Below, one piece after another: positions 57,146 to 64,000 of a stretch of 64,000 bases of DNA (its first letter is position 1; each line of letters opens with the position of its first letter). This stretch comes from Fluviispira multicolorata (GTDB lineage Bacteria; Bdellovibrionota_B; Oligoflexia; Silvanigrellales; Silvanigrellaceae). The translations under genes were made by a program, and so were the position numbers. The notes beneath the pieces were generated by a model, which was not told where the DNA came from, made no database searches, and saw only the letters and a program-made list of their open reading frames with translations. The stretch covers positions 186,001 to 250,000 of the forward strand of contig NZ_WFLN01000007.1 of NCBI RefSeq assembly GCF_009208585.1, given 5' to 3'.

Positions 57146-57415
57146 ATGGATACAGCAAGCACTCAAAAGATTTCGAGCAAAGAAAAATATCTTGAGCAAG
57201 CCGTACAGGCTCTTAAGAAGGGTTTAAGGATGTGTGGCAATATAACTCAACTTGGCATTCGTTCAGGTATCACAAGGCAAACCTTAACAAGTATTGCAAG
57301 AGGAAGAGCATGTTCACATGCCACACGTTTAAAGCTTGAGGCTTTTATTGAGGAGCAAGAACAAAGAAAAGGCAAGCCATTTAAGTTAAATTTATTGCAA
57401 AATACAAAGTGCTAA
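57146..57415 (+). CDS. Helix-turn-helix DNA-binding protein
   Basis: From the ATG at 57146, placed eight bases after AAGGGA, the 89-residue protein has a Cro/CI-like helix-turn-helix: ITQLGIRSGITRQTLTSIARGRACS at residues about 33-57. It probably binds sites in the repeat-rich region just upstream and controls the element's replication gene. Its stop overlaps the GTG start of the primase gene (GTGCTAA), indicating translational coupling. The ATG at 57128 lacks a ribosome-binding site. Confidence 0.78.
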   Translation: MDTASTQKISSKEKYLEQAVQALKKGLRMCGNITQLGIRSGITRQTLTSIARGRACSHATRLKLEAFIEEQEQRKGKPFKLNLLQNTKC

Positions 57416-58503
57416 CTGAGATTGACGCTTGGATCTTGCTCAAAAAAAGCATGGGAAAATGGAATAATACTTTTCTCCCACAAAGCGATTATCAAAAAAA
57501 TTGTGTACTACCTGCATACAAAGAAGAAATTAATGACAAAGTTTTCTTAGAAAAGGACTCTCATCAGTTCCGAAATCTACAAAAATGTTGGTTAAATGAG
57601 ACCTATAAAAAAAGGTGTGAATTGTTGACTTTGATAAGTGCTAATCTGGAAAATACTCGAAATGTTCACGCATCATCTTTGGCGAAAGATTGGTGGCAAG
57701 ACAGAGGTTTTGATCCTCAATTCATTGCAGCGAATTTAAAATCATACGTGTTATTAGAATCGCCTCAGCAATTAGAAAATTTAGATTGCGTGAAACAAAT
57801 GAGCATTGAGGAAAAATACCTCACAGGCATTTGGAAACCTCATGCAATAACAGGAAAGCTTGATTTACAATGGATTAGCAAAGACTATTTAGCTTTGTTT
57901 TTCTGTTGGAATTATTTGCCAAATCCAGTTGGAAATCAAAATCTTGTTGTTACGGGAATAAGAGCACGCTGCACAAGTAAAGGACCAACCCAAAATCCAA
58001 AGGAAGTTACGCTTGGTATTAAGCATATCAAAGCGCTTGATGGATACCCTGCAAGCCTTGGCTATTATGGCTTACTCGTTCCCAAAGTAAAAGAAACAAC
58101 GCACACGTCATGGTCGCAATTACATGGTTGTCAAGGTTTTACAGTGATTTTAACTGAAGGTTGCTGCGATATGCTTGCTGGTAGGCATTTGATCCGAGGT
58201 TCAAATACTATTTGAGCAACCTCTGGCCAAATACAAACCGCAATGTGGCAAGATCATTTGAGGCTTATTAAAAATTGTAGGAGAATTATTGTTTCCTTTA
58301 ATAATAATGATTCAAATGAAAATACAGCTCAAAAGTTAGCTCAAAAATTCCAAGAAGAAGTCTTGAAATATGGAATAAAAACTGTTGATATTTTGCCAAT
58401 AGCACTTTTAGACAATTATAGGAGTTATGAATTGAAAGCTTCATATACAGATTTGAGAGAGCCAGGTGGCGCAGGAATTCACCACCTCATTATCTATAAA
58501 TAG
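57409..58503 (+). pseudogene. 5' part of a broken plasmid/phage-type primase
   Basis: The frame starts at a GTG coupled to the upstream gene and runs 268 codons to a TGA at 58213-58215, then continues in the same frame (ATSGQIQTAMWQDH) to 58503. The TGA stands where a TGG would give SNTIWATSGQ, so a single nonsense mutation is likely. The VILTEGCCDMLAG segment before the stop and IIVSFNNND after it look like a Toprim-type core. Past about 58480 the sequence passes into inserted DNA; the helicase part resumes near 59300. Confidence 0.75.
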
Positions 58504-59032
58504 TTGCGCCACCATTTAAAGAACCAGTTATTTTACTCCTGCTATCTAAAACAACTTTTCCTTTTCCGCTTTCAAAAGTAATATTTCCATTTACAGTGCT
58601 ATTTGTTAGATATATGAATTCATCATAATTTCTCCCATTATTTTTTCTTATATATATGTTATTCGTATTTGTCCCATCTTTTAGTTCAATTATTGAGGAT
58701 GTAATAGAGATAGGCTTTTCGAATTTTGTATTGCTAGCTTTAAGTTCTCCTACAATATTAATATTTCCTATGACTGTGGTATTTCTAGAAAAATCAACTT
58801 TTCCTGTGACATCTAAGTCATTGATTGAAGATCCTTGTGCAGTCAGTTCTCCAACGATCATTGTATTGGATTTTACAGTTACATTATTTAATATGACTGT
58901 ACCTGTGTTTGAAATGCAATTAACATTTTTATTATACAAATTTAAAGTTCCTAATGAATTATTGTTGCATGCATTTGCATTGGTAATAAAAATAATTAAT
59001 AATGGTGATGTGAAATAAAAAATTGCTTTCAT
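58490..59032 (-). CDS. Exported repeat protein, beta-helix-like
   Basis: The 180-residue protein has a signal peptide (cleavage near NANA) and a mature region of repeated short strands such as GTVILNNVTVKSNTMIVG, DLDVTGKVDFSRNTTVIGNI and GELKASNTKF, ending in KGKVVLDSRSKITGS. The pattern suits a right-handed beta-helix or bactofilin-like stack. AAAGGAAAG precedes the ATG. It lies 25 bases after the radical-SAM/SPASM remnant on the same strand, so the two probably formed an operon. Confidence 0.68.
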   Translation of the reverse strand: MKAIFYFTSPLLIIFITNANACNNNSLGTLNLYNKNVNCISNTGTVILNNVTVKSNTMIVGELTAQGSSINDLDVTGKVDFSRNTTVIGNINIVGELKASNTKFEKPISITSSIIELKDGTNTNNIYIRKNNGRNYDEFIYLTNSTVNGNITFESGKGKVVLDSRSKITGSLNGGATIYR

Positions 59033-59057
59033 TTTCTTTCCTTTAAAAAAAAATATT

Positions 59058-59318
59058 TTAGTATTCTCTTATTCTATTATATGCATAATATAATAAAAGC
59101 CTTTGTGAGATATTAAACTTTGGAGTAGGGCATGCTTGAATATTCTCCTTCCATGATTTAGGGCAGCCACCTCCGCATACTGGTAACATTGTGCATGTAT
59201 TACATGAGAAATTTTCAAATACTCCTGCATCATAAAAGTCTGAAAATACACTTCTCTTTGTTTTGTCAATTGCATATAAAGGGAAAGCTTTTGAGGACTC
59301 ATTAGCTCTATTTGTAAA
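59058..59318 (-). pseudogene. C-terminal fragment of a radical-SAM/SPASM maturase
   Basis: The minus-strand frame encodes CNTCTMLPVCGGGCPKSW, a SPASM iron-sulfur cluster motif (C..C..LP.C.GGCP), followed by a further cysteine in QACPTPKFN and the family-like end SQRLLLYYAYNRIREY. The radical-SAM domain that should precede it is missing: the frame runs into primase sequence near 59300. Such enzymes modify peptides, and the exported repeat protein just downstream may have been its partner. The left limit is the stop codon; the right limit is approximate. Confidence 0.75.
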
Positions 59319-60276
59319 GTTTATACTTCCAGCTTTAAAAAATGAAAGTGCAGAAAACCCAGAGATTATCGCAAAAGTGTTAATGCACTTTATATGGCAA
59401 ATCAAAAGAAAGATCGCAAATTTAAAAGTACAAAATCATTTGTGTCCTGTTCTGATAAACACAGAGCAAGGCGTAGGGAAAAGTGAATTTGTTAGAAACT
59501 TTTGTTATCCATTTAGCAAATATCCACAATTTTATGCCGAAAAAAAAGTATCGGAAGTTGCCGACACGAGAGAAATTGCTTCCAATTTAGAACGCAATAT
59601 TATATTTATGGATGAGTTAGCGAGTTCAGAAAAAAGCGACATATCTTATTTAAAAAGTATTATCACTTCCGAAATGTTATCGCCTCGAATTTTAGGAACA
59701 AATCGAATTATTTCTGTTAAAAATAATGTTACTTTTATAGCAACCGCAAATATTGATAACTTATCTGAGAAAATAAAAGATGAAACAGGAAATAGAAGAT
59801 TTTTTCCTATAGAGATTAAATCATTTAAAAATGTGCATGTTCCCATTCCCATGATTTCTGATATGGGTCACTTAACTGAAGAGCAAAAAAAGCAAGGAAT
59901 GTTATATCCATTAGAATTTGATGGCTCATGCTTTTGGGCTTTAGTTGATGAAAATTGGGATTGCTTTTTATCATTAGAAGAGCTTGCACCTATTCAACGC
60001 AAACACACTTCAACTAGCGATATTGATGGTTTTATAGATATGTTTAGCATTATTATTGATAATAATAAAAAAGCCGTTTTAGTTTCAGATTTATTTTTTG
60101 TCTTTAAAAAGGTTTATCCAAAAAGTCGTTTTGATCATATCAAAAAATTTTCACAAGAAATGAGCAAAAGATTTTCAGAAGCAAAAACCAATACCGCAGG
60201 GTTTCGGAGAAAAGATATCGGATTCCATTTGTCTTTGACTGAAACATTCAACGAATATTTATCAAGGTATATATAA
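59263..60276 (+). pseudogene. 3' part of the broken primase: P-loop helicase domain
   Basis: This frame encodes the C-terminal ATPase part of a phage/plasmid primase (DUF5906/VirE-like, superfamily 3 style). It shows Walker A LINTEQGVGKSEF, Walker B IIFMDELAS, and sensor-like IATANIDN, then ETGNRRFFPIEI. The open frame begins at 59263, but its first 15-25 codons are antisense to the SPASM fragment and belong to inserted DNA. It should have been continuous with the 5' part ending at 58503. It may be expressed as a separate ATPase, but no ribosome-binding site is evident. Confidence 0.78.
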
Positions 60277-60365
60277 GGATTGCTTGAGTTAAAAAATAAA
60301 TAGGTTTGTGATTTGAATTTTACCTCATTGCATGTAAAATAACGTGAAGATTTGTTAAAAAAAGA

Positions 60366-60387
60366 GGAAGTCACCCGTAGTGCTTCC
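60366..60387. terminator. Terminator-like hairpin between primase and integrase
   Basis: GGAAG(T)CAC and GTGCTTCC pair around CCGTA with one bulged base. On the minus strand it is followed by a TCTTTTTTT run, and on the plus strand by CCTTTAAAA, so it may stop transcription in both directions. Confidence 0.5.
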
Positions 60388-60523
60388 CCTTTAAAATCAA
60401 ATTACAATTCCCGTTATTTGACAACAGAATAGTCACACAAAGTGAGCACCTTGACAAGCTTACTTTGGGATTTGTTACAAGCTTTGAGGTGTCTTTTTAA
60501 TCAAACGAAAGGACACTTTATAA

Positions 60524-61681
60524 ATGAACAAAGAAATATCAAAACTCACAGGGATTCGTTTTATTCCTCGCCTCAATATGTGGGAAGCAAGGATTTCCAT
60601 TGACGGAAGGCAAACTTCAAAAACATTTTCTTCTAAAGATGATGCCATAGAATGGCGTGAGAGATTAAAAAACCCTATAGTTATTAATACCACAAAATGT
60701 AGCAATTTATTTAAGGATTGGCTTAAAAACCCTTTTGGCAATTACTCTCCTCAAACAATTTATATTTATGAGCAAAATGTACGCCTTTATATAAATCCTG
60801 TTTTTGGAGAATTAAATCCAAAAGAAATTGATGACAATTCAATTTTATCTTTTGCTTTAAAACTAGCAGAAACGCCTACACAGCAAGGAAACAAACGCTC
60901 ACTTAAAACTGTGCGCAATATTATAGGAACACTCAGTACTTTTTTTGAGTGGTGTTGCTTTAAAGACTTCATTCATAAAAATCCAGTAAAGGAACCTAAA
61001 GTTACCCAAAATATTTGCCGCTTGTTTAAACGTGAACGTATGGATTCTAAATTCACAACAAATATTAAAAAGAAAGCATTAAACATTGAGGAAGCCAAAA
61101 AGCTTATTGTGCAAGCATATGCTCGAGGATTTCAAACAGGCTTAATTGTGGAATTTTTAATTTATACAGGATTACGTATTGGTGAAATTGCCGCTTTAAC
61201 TTGGGGTGATTTGCAGTATATGGAAATAAATCAATTAGGCGAAGGCTCTCAATTTATTTCTGTGAACAAAACCATGAACCACAGAACACGACAGATTCAA
61301 GAATCGGCAAAATGCGGTTCCAATGGATTTGTTGAGGTTTCCCCTGCAATCGCTGCAAAGCTCTTGCAATGGAATCAAAAGGCGCATGAGTTAGGCTATG
61401 AAATAGTTAAAACGGCAAGTATATTTCCAATGGTTGCTAAGAACCCAAATGAGTTTTCTAAAGTCATTACCTCACTCGCAAAAAAAGCAGGCATAAAGCA
61501 CACAAGTGCCCATAGCTTAAGGCATACAACGATTACCTTTTTGGCAAGCGCAGGTCATTCCATGCAAGTTGTGCAAAAGATCGCTCGCCACAAAACTTCT
61601 GACATGACAACGGCATATTTTGATGCCACGCAATTGCCGATTGCTGGTGTTACTTCAAGTATTGATCGATTCTTAGCTTAA
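60524..61681 (+). CDS. Tyrosine-type site-specific integrase
   Basis: The 385-residue recombinase integrates and excises the element. The N-terminal arm-binding domain (GIRFIPRLNMWEARISIDGRQ) and SAM-like core-binding domain (about 60-165) precede the catalytic domain with Arg218 (YTGLRIGE), probable Lys263, His330 and Arg333 (HSLRHTT), His356 (KIARHKT) and nucleophile Tyr365. All catalytic residues are present, so it looks intact. AAAGGA precedes the ATG. It lies about 1 kb from the 3' end of tRNA-Arg, the probable attachment site. Confidence 0.93.
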   Translation: MNKEISKLTGIRFIPRLNMWEARISIDGRQTSKTFSSKDDAIEWRERLKNPIVINTTKCSNLFKDWLKNPFGNYSPQTIYIYEQNVRLYINPVFGELNPKEIDDNSILSFALKLAETPTQQGNKRSLKTVRNIIGTLSTFFEWCCFKDFIHKNPVKEPKVTQNICRLFKRERMDSKFTTNIKKKALNIEEAKKLIVQAYARGFQTGLIVEFLIYTGLRIGEIAALTWGDLQYMEINQLGEGSQFISVNKTMNHRTRQIQESAKCGSNGFVEVSPAIAAKLLQWNQKAHELGYEIVKTASIFPMVAKNPNEFSKVITSLAKKAGIKHTSAHSLRHTTITFLASAGHSMQVVQKIARHKTSDMTTAYFDATQLPIAGVTSSIDRFLA

Positions 61682-61714
61682 TTAATATTGGAGTGAATAT
61701 GGATAAATGCGAAA

Positions 61715-61860
61715 AGGATGCTAGGGGAATCATGTATGCATTGAGAATATTAATGCTCGCATTTACATCACGATCATGAATCGTGTTACATATTTCACAA
61801 GCCCTTGTTCTTATTCCAAGCCCGATCCGTGGTAGTATTTCTCTACACCTTGAGTACATT
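61715..61860 (-). pseudogene. TnpB (IS200/IS605) C-terminal remnant
   Basis: The minus-strand frame contains IRTRACEICNTIHDRDVNAS followed by INILN. This matches the zinc-ribbon and final RuvC aspartate region of TnpB (C..C....DRD.NA..NI). The first half of the zinc ribbon and everything upstream are missing, so this is a short relic of an IS605-type element. The remainder of the 61.68-62.01 kb gap shows only the hairpin at 61936-61972. Confidence 0.72.
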
Positions 61861-61935
61861 TAGGGAGAATTTCTTTCTGAATTTCTCTCTGAAATTCTGT
61901 TTCCCACTCTTGACAATATAGTTTATATTTATAAG

Positions 61936-61972
61936 ATGAAATTGTATAATATAAATAATTATACAATTTCAT
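61936..61972. repeat. Perfect 15-bp AT-rich inverted repeat
   Basis: ATGAAATTGTATAAT and ATTATACAATTTCAT flank ATAAATA. It lies 42 bases before the next gene. It could be an operator or an AT-rich terminator; TTTCATTTTATTT follows on the plus strand. Confidence 0.75.
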
Positions 61973-62013
61973 TTCATTTTATTTATTACTAATAATCAAT
62001 AGGAAATACTCCC

Positions 62014-62397
62014 ATGAAAATAAAATCATTTTTATTTATTCCAATTTTATTGCTTTCTAATATTTCATCAGCTTCAATTCATGAAAGAAGTTGGGATTTT
62101 AAAGTTGATGAAGTGGTTTTTTATGACTTTAAAAATTATAATACAGGTATAAATGTCGGCTGTGAAAAATTTGATAATGGCAAAGTCTCTTTTGAAATAA
62201 AGTATAAAAACATAAATCCATTTATCAATAATAATAAAATTTCTACTGATGTTGTAGATGGAAATGGATTTTATACAATTACATTAAACGACATTTCAGA
62301 GCTTGATTTGGCTTTTCCAGCAGGAGGAGAATACTACATTAAAAATATTTCTGGATACGACGTAAAATCAAAACATTGTGATACAGGAATAATTTAA
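62014..62397 (+). CDS. Small exported protein of unknown function
   Basis: A 127-residue protein with a signal peptide (cleavage near SSASIHE) and a beta-rich mature domain of about 105 residues with two cysteines (NVGCEKF, KSKHCDTG). No family is recognised. The ribosome-binding site is weak (AGGA). It lies between the TnpB remnant and tRNA-Arg, so it may be element cargo. Confidence 0.65.
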   Translation: MKIKSFLFIPILLLSNISSASIHERSWDFKVDEVVFYDFKNYNTGINVGCEKFDNGKVSFEIKYKNINPFINNNKISTDVVDGNGFYTITLNDISELDLAFPAGGEYYIKNISGYDVKSKHCDTGII

Positions 62398-62720
62398 TTT
62401 CCTAAAAATAAATTCCCAAAAAACTTATCACATCATGCTCAAAATTTAGACTTTGTCAGGGGAGGCGTTGGTTGACGTGCCGATGAACTTGTCGATTTGC
62501 CGATGATGCCGATGAAAAAAAAATCTTCGTCGGCAACTACTTATGTATGGGAGAGTAAGAATAAGTTGCATTTGCCGATGATGCCGATAAGATTTCGTCA
62601 TCGCCAGAATTATTTTTTAATTTTGGCTTCAATTTTTCAGTCCCAAGCAAAAATTGGGACTAGACCCTTGGGACTATCTTGCTGGGTGATAAAAACACTT
62701 GAAAAATAAGAATAACTCTA
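62398..62720. other. Gene-free right end of the element
   Basis: These 323 bases hold the right GCCGATGA repeat cluster and the approach to the tRNA-Arg 3' end. A short open frame through the repeats is not considered coding. Confidence 0.5.
62479..62605 (-). repeat. GCCGATGA repeat cluster, right
   Basis: The cluster includes the hairpin GCCGATGAA (62508-62516) / TTCGTCGGC (62526-62534) and further GCCGATGATGCCGAT units to 62605. Read on the minus strand it matches the left cluster at 52417-52525, so the two are inverted copies. Confidence 0.8.
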
Positions 62721-62795
62721 TGGCGGACCCAGCAAGAATCGAACTTGCGCTTCAGGCTTCGGAGGCCTACGTGATATCCACTTCACCATGGGTCC
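62721..62795 (-). tRNA. tRNA-Arg (CCG anticodon)
   Basis: On the minus strand this has acceptor stem GGACCCA/TGGGTCC, discriminator G and encoded CCA, anticodon loop CTCCGAA (CCG, arginine) and T-arm GCAAGTTCGATTCTTGC. Its 3' end faces the mobile element and is the likely integration site; the gene is intact. Confidence 0.93.
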
Positions 62796-62888
62796 ATACA
62801 GAAATTAAGGAATGTATTCAGCAAAGAGCTGAATGAAGAAACACTAACTTGCGCTCTAGCGTATGTCAAAGTCAACTTATCGTATTTT

Positions 62889-64000
62889 TCAGTTGGAATT
62901 TAAGGCAGTCTTTTTTTCGGAATAAGCGTTTTTATAAGGCTCAACGCTAAAGACGCCTTGTGAGTTTAAATAATGTACGGTTTTACGACCAATTTCGGTA
63001 AAGACAGGGCCAGCAAGTTTTGAACCATAAGCAGGGCGGACTTTCACTTCATCGAGAATGACAACGAGGGCAAGTTTAGGATTATTTGCTGGAATCACAC
63101 CTTCAAAAACGGCTGTTCTTTCTGAATAAGATTTGGTTTTATTCGACCAAATTTGTGCAGTCCCTGTTTTGCCACCGACAAGCACGCCAGGAATTCTACC
63201 TGAGTTGCTCACTTCTGTTACGTTACCCATCATTTTACTAATTAATTTGCTTGTGTCTTTAGAGATATATTGAAGTGGCGGACCAACTGCATTGTCTTCT
63301 GCATTTGGATCGACTGCTAATAAATTAACACCACGATCGATTCCTCCTCCTGCTATAATTGACAGACCACGTATAAGTTGAAGAGGTGAAATAGCAAAGC
63401 CTTGTCCAAAGGTCATATTGGCAAAGCGCATTTCGCTCCAAGACTCTGGTTTGTGAATGCGGCCTTTCCATTCACCGGCGAAGCCTGTGCCTGGGGAACG
63501 GCCAAAGCCAACTTGCATGAGAGCGGTGTAAAATCTTTCGCGACCAATTTTTTGTGCAATTCTATACATACCAATATTGCTACTGTATCTAAGCACTCCT
63601 TGGGTGTCGAGGAGAATGTCCATGGGGTGATCGTCGCGAAAAGAGCCTCCAGGGATTTTGAGTTTTCCTCCTCGCACATCGAATAGAGTCTTTGTAGTTA
63701 TTTCTTTGAGATCGATGCCCTTTGCTATCCACATAGGTTTACAGACGGAACCGAGTTCAATGGCATCCATTACGGGGCGGAATCGTCTTGCCGCAGGGTT
63801 ATTATTGGGAGGATTATTTAAGTTGTAAGTAGGATAACTGGCAATTGCTAAAACTTCGCCTGTTGTCACATCCATTACAATTGCGCTGCCCCCTTTTGCT
63901 TTTGAATGAATTGCCCCATCTTTTAAGGCCTGTTCTGTAAATTGTTGAATGGAAAGATCGATGGATAATTTTAAATTTGGAATTTTTTGAGAAGGCTTAG
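62889..64000 (-). CDS. ftsI: Peptidoglycan D,D-transpeptidase FtsI-like (5' end outside window)
   Basis: This is a class B penicillin-binding protein that cross-links septal peptidoglycan. The three active-site motifs are visible: SVCK (nucleophile Ser, in ELGSVCKPMW), SSN in RYSSNIGMYRIA, and KTGTAQ in VGGKTGTAQIW. AIVMDVTTGEVLAIASYPTYN precedes them. The frame continues without a stop to the window edge (about 370 residues seen), so the N-terminal membrane anchor and dimerisation domain lie outside. The C-terminus ends shortly after the transpeptidase domain, without PASTA domains. Confidence 0.92.
   Translation of the reverse strand, partial: KPSQKIPNLKLSIDLSIQQFTEQALKDGAIHSKAKGGSAIVMDVTTGEVLAIASYPTYNLNNPPNNNPAARRFRPVMDAIELGSVCKPMWIAKGIDLKEITTKTLFDVRGGKLKIPGGSFRDDHPMDILLDTQGVLRYSSNIGMYRIAQKIGRERFYTALMQVGFGRSPGTGFAGEWKGRIHKPESWSEMRFANMTFGQGFAISPLQLIRGLSIIAGGGIDRGVNLLAVDPNAEDNAVGPPLQYISKDTSKLISKMMGNVTEVSNSGRIPGVLVGGKTGTAQIWSNKTKSYSERTAVFEGVIPANNPKLALVVILDEVKVRPAYGSKLAGPVFTEIGRKTVHYLNSQGVFSVEPYKNAYSEKKTALNSN

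Larger units (their letters stand above)
52251..62745. mobile_element. Putative integrated mobile element next to tRNA-Arg
   Basis: The segment holds a tyrosine integrase near the tRNA-Arg 3' end, a helix-turn-helix gene, a broken plasmid/phage-type primase, transposon remnants and unfamiliar cargo genes. The tRNA 3' end points into the element, the usual arrangement for tRNA-targeting integrases. Limits are uncertain: they are set by a 15/16-base match to the tRNA T-arm on the left and by that arm on the right. GCCGAT repeat clusters lie inside both ends in opposite orientation. With its primase broken, the element is probably no longer autonomous. Confidence 0.55.

Noticed and set aside
62497..62709. 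70-codon frame through the right GCCGATGA repeats
   Set aside because: The translation is repeat-derived (MPMMPMKKKS), lacks a ribosome-binding site and spans hairpins; not credible as a gene.

Overview
The window is a very AT-rich Gram-negative chromosome segment. Most exported proteins carry signal peptides or lipoboxes, and there are nucleotide-sugar genes (rfbA, rfbB), the flagellar assembly factor FliW and a B-type SdhA/FrdA flavoprotein. Gene density, base composition and the mix of housekeeping genes with many exported orphans suggest a Bdellovibrionota/Oligoflexia-type bacterium such as the Silvanigrellales. That placement is inference from protein character; there is no rRNA in the window.

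Region 1 (1-16.6 kb) is core genome: AzlCD amino-acid exporter, SuhB-type phosphatase, RNase Y, a Nudix hydrolase translationally coupled to class II aldolase, a lone SdhA/FrdA flavoprotein, an NCS2 purine permease, groES-groEL with a strong terminator, rfbA-rfbB, a UbiE/MenG methyltransferase, glutathione peroxidase, DapA and an adenylate-kinase-like protein. Two tRNAs (Val-GAC and a CAU tRNA) lie here.

Region 2 (16.6-46 kb) is dominated by exported proteins: solute-binding proteins without permeases, a trypsin-like lipoprotein, a 2068-residue RTX-repeat lipoprotein with a possible toxin-like pore region and a Fur-box-like site upstream, a barrel protein that shares its CATATG start site with a divergent gene, FliW, YceI, a DUF2079 membrane protein, an apparently dead endonuclease/exonuclease/phosphatase-fold protein with VEVEK repeats, a ricin-like lectin fragment, SemiSWEET, a SIMPL protein, a protein with three 31-residue repeats, a subtilase-like lipoprotein and a beta-propeller protein. 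A delta-60-repeat remnant is also present.

Region 3 (46-52.2 kb) is scarred by insertion sequences: a frameshifted IS982-type transposase, a truncated IS3-type OrfA and a roughly 45-bp repeat on both sides of an old-yellow-enzyme/SRPBCC gene pair. A comparatively GC-rich VOC-family gene looks imported.

Region 4 (about 52.2-62.7 kb) looks like an integrated mobile element beside tRNA-Arg(CCG). It has an intact tyrosine integrase, a DNA-binding regulator and a plasmid/phage-type primase-helicase that is broken twice: by an in-frame TGA, and by inserted DNA carrying the tail of a radical-SAM/SPASM maturase gene and an intact exported repeat protein. Its cargo is four unfamiliar genes (52.8-56.6 kb) arranged as two convergent pairs, including a PD-(D/E)XK-like protein and a possible ADP-ribosyltransferase-like protein. 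This cargo is the best candidate for an undescribed, perhaps defensive, system. Related GCCGATGA repeat clusters lie in opposite orientation near both ends. The window closes with a 5'-truncated FtsI-type penicillin-binding protein.
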